Notes under the pieces: model-generated
What the model was told of the DNA's origin: nothing
Seen by the model: the letters and a program-made list of their open reading frames with translations, nothing else
Database searches by the model: none
Translations under genes and position numbers: made by a program
Assembly (NCBI GenBank): GCA_902984215.1
Contig: CADWAF010002095.1
Location: 1-11,374, forward strand
DNA from: Willaertia magna
Taxonomy: Eukaryota; Heterolobosea; Eutetramitea; Acrasida; Naegleriidae
Length of the DNA stretch: 11,374 nucleotides
Direction of reading: 5' to 3'
Shown here: one piece after another, positions 7,601-11,374 of the stretch
Position numbering within the stretch: the stretch's first letter is position 1
Layout: each line of letters begins with the position of its first letter

Positions 7601-8236
7601 ATTAAAATTATTTGGTAATTCAATATAAAAATATGGAACATATCCTCTAATATGACATAAAATAGAATATCCTTCTTTTGTAACACCATAACATCTAATA
7701 ATTGGTACATTTACATTACCTGTTGGTCCAGGATAACCATCTAATTGTTCACCAATCATATAATCACATTCTAATTGTTGGAATGCTATATTTGTATTTC
7801 CTAATAAATAATTATGATTTGAATCTATTAATTTAGGTCTACACCAATGTGGAAAGAGAGGTTTAAAGTTTGTATTATTTTTTGTATTATTTTTTGTTGT
7901 ATTATTTGTTGTTTGAGTTAGTTGAGTGGAAAGATCTTCTTCTTCTTCTTCTTCGTCATCATTGTATTCTTCATCTAAATCTTCATTTACACTTTCAATG
8001 AAGGGATTGATTTCGTCATTTTCTTCTTCTTCTTCATTAATGTCTTCGTCCATTAACATTTCATCATCATCTTCTTCTTTATTGTATTGTTTCTTTTTGG
8101 AAATGTAATCTTTATTGTTTTTTTGTCTTGTCTTTTTATTATTGTCATTATTATTGGTACTACCGCTGCTGCTTGATGAGCCTTTTGAATTTTTATTATT
8201 GCCGCTGGTAAGATTTAATGGAGTTTTACGTTTCAT
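4649..8236 (-). CDS. pold1: DNA polymerase delta catalytic subunit
   Basis: This is the complete, intronless catalytic subunit of DNA polymerase delta, the nuclear lagging-strand B-family polymerase with 3'-5' proofreading. Exonuclease motifs: ExoI FDIE (D380, E382), ExoII YNIINFDLP (D466), ExoIII YCLKDAYLP (Y575, D579). Polymerase motifs: A DFASLYPSIM (D690), B KVSANSVYG (780-788), C YGDTDS (D841, D843); KKRYAGL is at 892-898. The C terminus has CysA (C1096, C1099, C1112, C1115), the zinc module, and CysB (C1146, C1149, C1159, C1164), the 4Fe-4S module that binds the accessory subunit. All catalytic residues are present. At 1195 aa it exceeds the family norm of about 1100, through a basic then acidic low-complexity N terminus (residues 1-125) and an insertion near 637-670. 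Its AATAAA overlaps the stop region. Confidence 0.98.
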   Translation of the reverse strand: MKRKTPLNLTSGNNKNSKGSSSSSGSTNNNDNNKKTRQKNNKDYISKKKQYNKEEDDDEMLMDEDINEEEEENDEINPFIESVNEDLDEEYNDDEEEEEEDLSTQLTQTTNNTTKNNTKNNTNFKPLFPHWCRPKLIDSNHNYLLGNTNIAFQQLECDYMIGEQLDGYPGPTGNVNVPIIRCYGVTKEGYSILCHIRGYVPYFYIELPNNFNKEQIKKLIPFLNNEMSKREIKKHKNTEYIVNVDIEYKKSLMNYTFNGELKGFIRIETGIPTYVPKVREMLEQGIVIPGLGFKKYLTYESNVLFVLRCMIDSNIVGGNWIELRANKYKVRNLNEKVSHAQIEVDVSYEEIISHSNDDSNNDNSNEEWSKIAPLRILSFDIECKGKDGHFPQAEDDPVIVIANHITIQGQSEPFLRNVFCLGTCAPIVGAEIHCFKSEREMLEAWRNFIISVDPDILTGYNIINFDLPYLINRAKTLKLNTFSYLGRIINKKSQIKNTTFSSKAYGTRESKEINIEGRIQLDVLQAVQRNEKLSSYSLNSVSAHFLGDQKEEVHHSIISKLHEGSDEDRRRLCSYCLKDAYLPIRLLDRLLIIINYIEMARVTGIPISFILARGQQIKVISQLLRKAKSENYLVPTVSKGRSSSSNKGGNKLDDDNEINGSSGDSGETFEGGYVLSPKTGYYDIPIATLDFASLYPSIMIAHNLCYTTLLKRDDLTKLKEDEYEKTPSGDYFIKRTKQQGLLPLILEELLLARKKAKKDFENATDPTIKAVMNGRQLALKVSANSVYGFTGAKNGMLPCLEISQSVTAYGREMIQQTKEMVEEKYTIKNGYDNNAIVIYGDTDSVMVKFGTRDVKKAMELGLEASQLISKTFIAPIKLEFEKVYYPYLLLAKKRYAGLLWTKPTKHDKMDAKGIVTVRRDNCTLIRNLVNTCLHLILIKRSIKDAENYAKSVISDLLMNRMDISMLVITKALSKKSEKYKAKQSHVELAERMRKRDALTAPRVGDRIPYVIIKGPKGSKAYEKSEDPIWVLENNKPIDAQYYLDHQVKKPLLQIFEPIIGLQKTEALFSGDHTRSIAMPTPSKGGILDYAKKQYRCLHCKSILSKNDGQTICKDCKCRGFASITYENAMNKRNHYEDLYSQVWTYCQRCQGSLHYDVLCTNRDCPVFYMRKKVRKELSDTQEVLDRFNQEVNFDF

Positions 8237-8256
8237 TTTTTTTTTAACAAATACAT
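8233..8256 (-). promoter_or_regulatory. Seven-codon upstream ORF overlapping the pold1 start
   Basis: On the minus strand an ATG at 8256-8254 opens a seven-codon frame, MYLLKKK, whose TGA stop at 8235-8233 shares ATGA with the pold1 start at 8236. It is in a different frame from pold1. If the transcript begins upstream of 8256, ribosomes would meet this uORF first and could reinitiate. The transcription start is unknown. Confidence 0.4.
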
Positions 8257-8302
8257 GTATTTTTTTTTTAATTTAAACGTTCAAGTGTTTGAAGGAAGAG
8301 TT

Positions 8303-8324
8303 TTTGGCGGGTGCAAGCGGGAAA
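8303..8324. promoter_or_regulatory. Paired E2F-like sites upstream of pold1
   Basis: TTTGGCGGG at 8303-8311 and GCGGGAAA at 8317-8324 match the E2F/DP consensus TTTSSCGC in opposite orientations, the second being TTTCCCGC on the minus strand. They lie about 67-88 bp upstream of the pold1 start, in DNA that is otherwise almost all A+T. Replication genes including polymerase subunits are known E2F targets, and dictyostelids have E2F, DP and retinoblastoma homologues. Function here is inferred from motif, position and gene. Confidence 0.6.
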
Positions 8325-8362
8325 CTGTCTTTTTCCAACCAAATTGTTAAAATTTAAATAAT

Positions 8363-8387
8363 TTGATATAACTAACTTTTCCGAGCC
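8363..8387 (+). promoter_or_regulatory. Conserved tRNA upstream element, copy 3 of 3
   Basis: The same 25-nt element directly precedes the third intact tRNA. It starts TTGATATAAC and ends CTTTTCCGAGCC at 8376-8387. Here it also lies in the divergent spacer shared with pold1. Confidence 0.65.
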
Positions 8388-8470
8388 GGTCAGGTGGCGG
8401 AGTGGTCAAACGCGTTAGACTTAAGATCTAATCCCGCATGGGTTCGTGGGTTCAAATCCCACCCTGACCA
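8388..8470 (+). tRNA. tRNA-Leu, anticodon UAA
   Basis: This third complete copy is identical over 83 nt to those at 1133 and 2624. Anticodon TAA is at 8422-8424, the A box at 8395-8405, the B box at 8449-8459 and the TTTT terminator at 8475-8478. It is transcribed away from pold1, with only 151 bp between the pold1 start codon and the tRNA 5' end, so Pol II and Pol III promoters share a short spacer. Confidence 0.98.
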
Positions 8471-8606
8471 GTAGTTTTGAAAAATTAGATATTATTTTAA
8501 TACCTATTTTTTTATTCTTCTATTTTTTTTTCCTTAGTTCTTTTTTTATTTGGTTATTAACTTTTTTTGTATTAAAGGATTTATAAATGAATGAAAATAA
8601 CAAAAT

Positions 8607-8639
8607 ATTAAATGAAATATAAACTATACTTCATTTAAT
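8607..8639. repeat. 33-nt inverted repeat (hairpin)
   Basis: Arms ATTAAATGAA at 8607-8616 and TTCATTTAAT at 8630-8639 are perfectly complementary over 10 bp. After one A/C mismatch, TATA pairs with TATA around an AAC loop, giving 14 pairs in all. It lies about 137 bp past the third tRNA. Its function is unknown and the A+T bias makes chance possible. Confidence 0.45.
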
Positions 8640-10563
8640 TACACCATTTTTTAAAATTCAGCTTGATCTTATAAATGTTTAGTTGTAAAAAAAATAAAAT
8701 TTAATTTATTTAAAAATATCATTTTCTTTTTTATACATGTACAAATTTAAAACTATAAATACATATACAGAATGCAAGATATGATTACATTAAAAAATAT
8801 ATTTTTACTACTTTTAATTTCATTTACTTTCAAACTTGTAACACAATAATAAAAATTTAAATCTTGTATCTAATAAAGTAAAATTATTTTTATATAAAGA
8901 TTTAAATAATTTATTTTTTTAATACATACAAAATTTGTTAAATGATTAAAATAGTTATTATTTATTATAAAATTAATAAAATCTTGTTTTCAAATAATAA
9001 ATTTAAAATTTTTATTAAATATATATTATTTAATTTTTTTAAATTAAATTTTTTCTTTTATTTTTTTGAGATAAAAAAAAATAATTTTAATATTTTTTCA
9101 TTATTTTCTTGGTTTAGATTTTAATTTTATATTTTAGATATTTTTTTATCAAATATTAAACTAAATAAGATCTAAACTTATTTTTATTATAACACACAAT
9201 ATAATTTTAAACTTATTTTTACTTTTTTTCAGTTTTTTTTGTTTTTATTAAAAAAAAAATAGTTTTTAAATTATTTTTTTTTATTATCATTCTTTTTATA
9301 ATTATATTAATGATTTATCTTTAAATATAGTTTTTTGTTTTATTTTTATAATTATATTTCAATTTTTTTTTATTTTTTTTATTTTAATTAATTTATTAAT
9401 ATATATTTTATTTAATTTAATATTAATAGATTTATTAAATTAATTTTTTTTATTTTTTTACTATTTACATATCTATTCTATTTAAATTGTAATATTTATA
9501 ATATTTTAAAAATCTAATAAACTGAGATTTATTAATTATTAAATTATTTAATTTTTTAATAATACTATATTTTTGTATTAATTTTTTAAAAAAATTATAA
9601 TAATATTCATAATTTTTGTATATATATTTTTAAAACTATATTTTTTATAAAAATTTACACTTTTTATAATTACAATAAAGTTTAAAAATATTTTATAATA
9701 TATTTAAATGAAAAATAAATAATATTTCAATAATAAATATTTTATAAAAATAATTTATAAGCTATAATTATTTATATTTAATAATTAATAATAATTAGTA
9801 ACTAAAATTGAATAATTTTAATTATTTTTTTATTTTATTTATTTTTTAATTAATATATTGTATTTTTATTAAAATAATTATTATTTTTTTTTATAAATTT
9901 TATAATTAATAATTTTAAAAAATTATTATAAAATTTTAACTTTTTTAAATTATTTATAATTAAATTAGTAATTATTATATTTATTTAAATTATAAATTAA
10001 TAAAAATTATTTAAATATTTACTTATTTTTTTATTATAAAAATTTTATTATAAAAAAGTAATAATAAAAAATAATTATTAATATTATTAATATTAAATTA
10101 AAACAATATTTAAACAAATATTTAATAAAAAATAAATAAATATTTAATTTTACATAAATTTTTATTCTTATTTTTTTAAGATTTAAAAAATTATTTTGAT
10201 TATAATTAAATTATTAAATATAAACAAATTATAGATTTACTAAAATTATTTATAAATATTTAAATTAATATTTAAATTGTCTTATTATATTAATTTTATA
10301 AACAAATTAATAATTCATATTTTTTTAAGTAAAACTGTAAAATATTTTAACAATATAAATTTTTATTTATTTATTTAAAATTAATTTAATTTATTTTTTT
10401 AAAAATTATAATAATAAAATATTTAATACACAAAAAATTATTAAAAAATATTTAAAAAATAAATTAATAAATATTATTAAAAGATATATATTATTTATAA
10501 AAATTTATTTACTTGTTTCAAATAATATATAATTATTGTAATTAATAAGTTTTTAAAAAGATT

Positions 10564-10610
10564 ATTATTTTAGTTTATTAATTAAACTTTTTTGATAAAC
10601 CTAAAATAAT
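10564..10610. repeat. Inverted repeat downstream of the RCC1-repeat gene
   Basis: The left arm ATTATTTTAGTTTA (10564-10577) pairs over 14 bp with the right arm TAAACCTAAAATAAT (10596-10610), leaving one bulged C and an 18-nt loop. It lies about 85-130 bp beyond the RCC1-repeat stop codon, past two AATAAA signals on that strand (plus-strand TTTATT at 10675-10680 and 10655-10660). Confidence 0.4.
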
Positions 10611-10696
10611 ATTACAAAAACGAGGTTTTTTCTATAAAAAAAATAATAAGAGTATTTATTACTAACTATTATTTTTTATTTCATTGTACTAATTAT

Positions 10697-11374
10697 TTAA
10701 GGAAGAATTAATCTTGTAGGATAAGAGAAATAAGCTGGTTGACTTCCAAATAAATAACTATATCCCCAACTAAACACAACACCACTATCACTAATTGCCA
10801 CATTTGTAGCACCACTACAAACAATATCAATAATTCTGTAATTCTCAATTTCATTTCCAATAAATCTAAAAGGTGTAGCTAATGATGGTGTTGTAAGTGA
10901 AACAGAAATAATATTTTCACTAGTAGTTCCAGTATTAATTTGTTGTGAACCCCATTGATAAACTTTACCACTTGTTGATAAAGCAATTACATGTCTAGGT
11001 CCTGCACATGCCTTTGCAATAACCACATTTGAATGTTTAAAAAAGGAAAGTAATGTTGGTACATTTCTTTCTAAAGTACCATCTGTCAATCCAAGTGTAT
11101 TAAGAGCATTAGATCCCATTACATATAAACTACCAGATCTAGTTCTAAAAATCATTGATTGATAAGCAATTATAATATCATCAATTGGATCTAAATTAAT
11201 TTTAAAATCAATCTTTGTAAAATTACTATAATAAATTGAATTGGAAGATGGATATCTACCACAAATATAAACATCACCATCTTCCATTAAGAATGCACTT
11301 GTATACATTTTATAAAATACTTTCTTAACTTTCTTTGTAATTAATGATCCAGACATATAAATTGGAGATGCCTT
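10697..11374 (-). CDS. RCC1-repeat protein, 5' end outside the window
   Basis: The visible 225 codons encode at least three RCC1-type beta-propeller repeats of about 50-55 residues. Each has the pattern of small residues, a His/Ser-Leu stretch, then G-x-V/L-Y-x-W/C/M-G: DGDVYICG, SGSLYVMG, SGKVYQWG and SGVVFSWG. The third repeat has the typical CAGPRHVIALSTSG. Such propellers act as protein- or chromatin-interaction scaffolds or, in RCC1 itself, as Ran exchange factors; the exact role here cannot be told. An ATG occurs at 11356, but the frame stays open to the window edge and the upstream SPIYM fits the start of the same repeat, so this Met is probably internal. The stop is followed by two AATAAA signals on this strand. 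Confidence 0.85.
   Translation of the reverse strand, partial: KASPIYMSGSLITKKVKKVFYKMYTSAFLMEDGDVYICGRYPSSNSIYYSNFTKIDFKINLDPIDDIIIAYQSMIFRTRSGSLYVMGSNALNTLGLTDGTLERNVPTLLSFFKHSNVVIAKACAGPRHVIALSTSGKVYQWGSQQINTGTTSENIISVSLTTPSLATPFRFIGNEIENYRIIDIVCSGATNVAISDSGVVFSWGYSYLFGSQPAYFSYPTRLILP

Larger units (their letters stand above)
8479..10696. other. Gene-free A+T desert, 2.2 kb
   Basis: I find no supportable gene or RNA here. Composition becomes extreme to the right: 9841-10140 has only 7 G or C in 300 bases by my count, and 9861-9939 is a 79-base run of A and T alone. Another pure A+T run covers 9361-9428. A 60-codon frame at 8942-9124 encodes almost only Phe, Ile, Asn, Lys and Leu and is best read as chance. 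The desert lies between the 3' end of a tRNA gene and the 3' end of the RCC1-repeat gene, so neither needs it as a promoter. Confidence 0.7.

Noticed and set aside
7926..8108. Serine-rich 60-codon ORF on the plus strand
   Set aside because: It is the antisense shadow of the acidic Glu/Asp runs of DNA polymerase delta.
1..8470. A CRISPR-like array made of the repeated tRNA units
   Set aside because: The repeats are complete eukaryotic tRNA genes with A and B boxes and kilobase spacing. They are dispersed genes, not an array.
8942..9124. 60-codon ORF in the A+T desert
   Set aside because: It is made almost only of Phe, Ile, Asn, Lys and Leu, as expected from near-pure A+T sequence, and has no leader or poly(A) support beyond chance.

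Overview
The window looks like nuclear DNA of a social amoeba (dictyostelid), which is inferred from several features seen here. Coding DNA is A+T-rich and uses codons such as TTA, AAT and ATT. Proteins carry Asn, Gln and Ser runs. Starts are preceded by A runs, one gene has a tiny 55-nt GTAAGT...TAG intron, AATAAA-type signals follow stops, and identical tRNA genes are scattered through intergenic DNA that reaches about 97% A+T. I cannot name the species.

Layout. 1-94: the 3' 57 nt of a tRNA-Leu(UAA) gene, joined to unrelated or badly decayed sequence. 95-1107: intergenic DNA with a possible decayed coding scrap (174-320) and a 115-codon minus-strand ORF with a poly(A) signal. 1133-1215: intact tRNA-Leu(UAA). 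1224-2598: A+T-rich DNA holding broken plus-strand coding segments, perhaps a retroelement Gag relic. 2624-2706: second intact tRNA-Leu(UAA). 3292-4033: an unrecognised two-exon gene. 4323-4511 (minus): a small unrecognised gene, convergent with the previous one. 4649-8236 (minus): complete catalytic subunit of DNA polymerase delta. 8388-8470: third intact tRNA-Leu(UAA), divergent from the polymerase gene; the 151 bp between them contain two E2F-like sites. 8479-10696: a 2.2 kb gene-free stretch of extreme A+T content. 10697-11374 (minus): an RCC1-repeat protein gene whose start lies beyond the window.

How it fits together. The only clear function is replication: DNA polymerase delta with E2F-type sites in its upstream region, consistent with S-phase control. 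The tRNA-Leu(UAA) copies read UUA, a Leu codon used heavily here. The three complete copies are identical over 83 nt and share a 25-nt upstream element, with identical 12-nt core, while their 3' flanks differ. The strongest unusual signals are this shared element, the half-tRNA at the left edge, the retroelement-like remains between tRNA genes, and the nearly G+C-free desert lying between 3' ends, where no promoter is needed.
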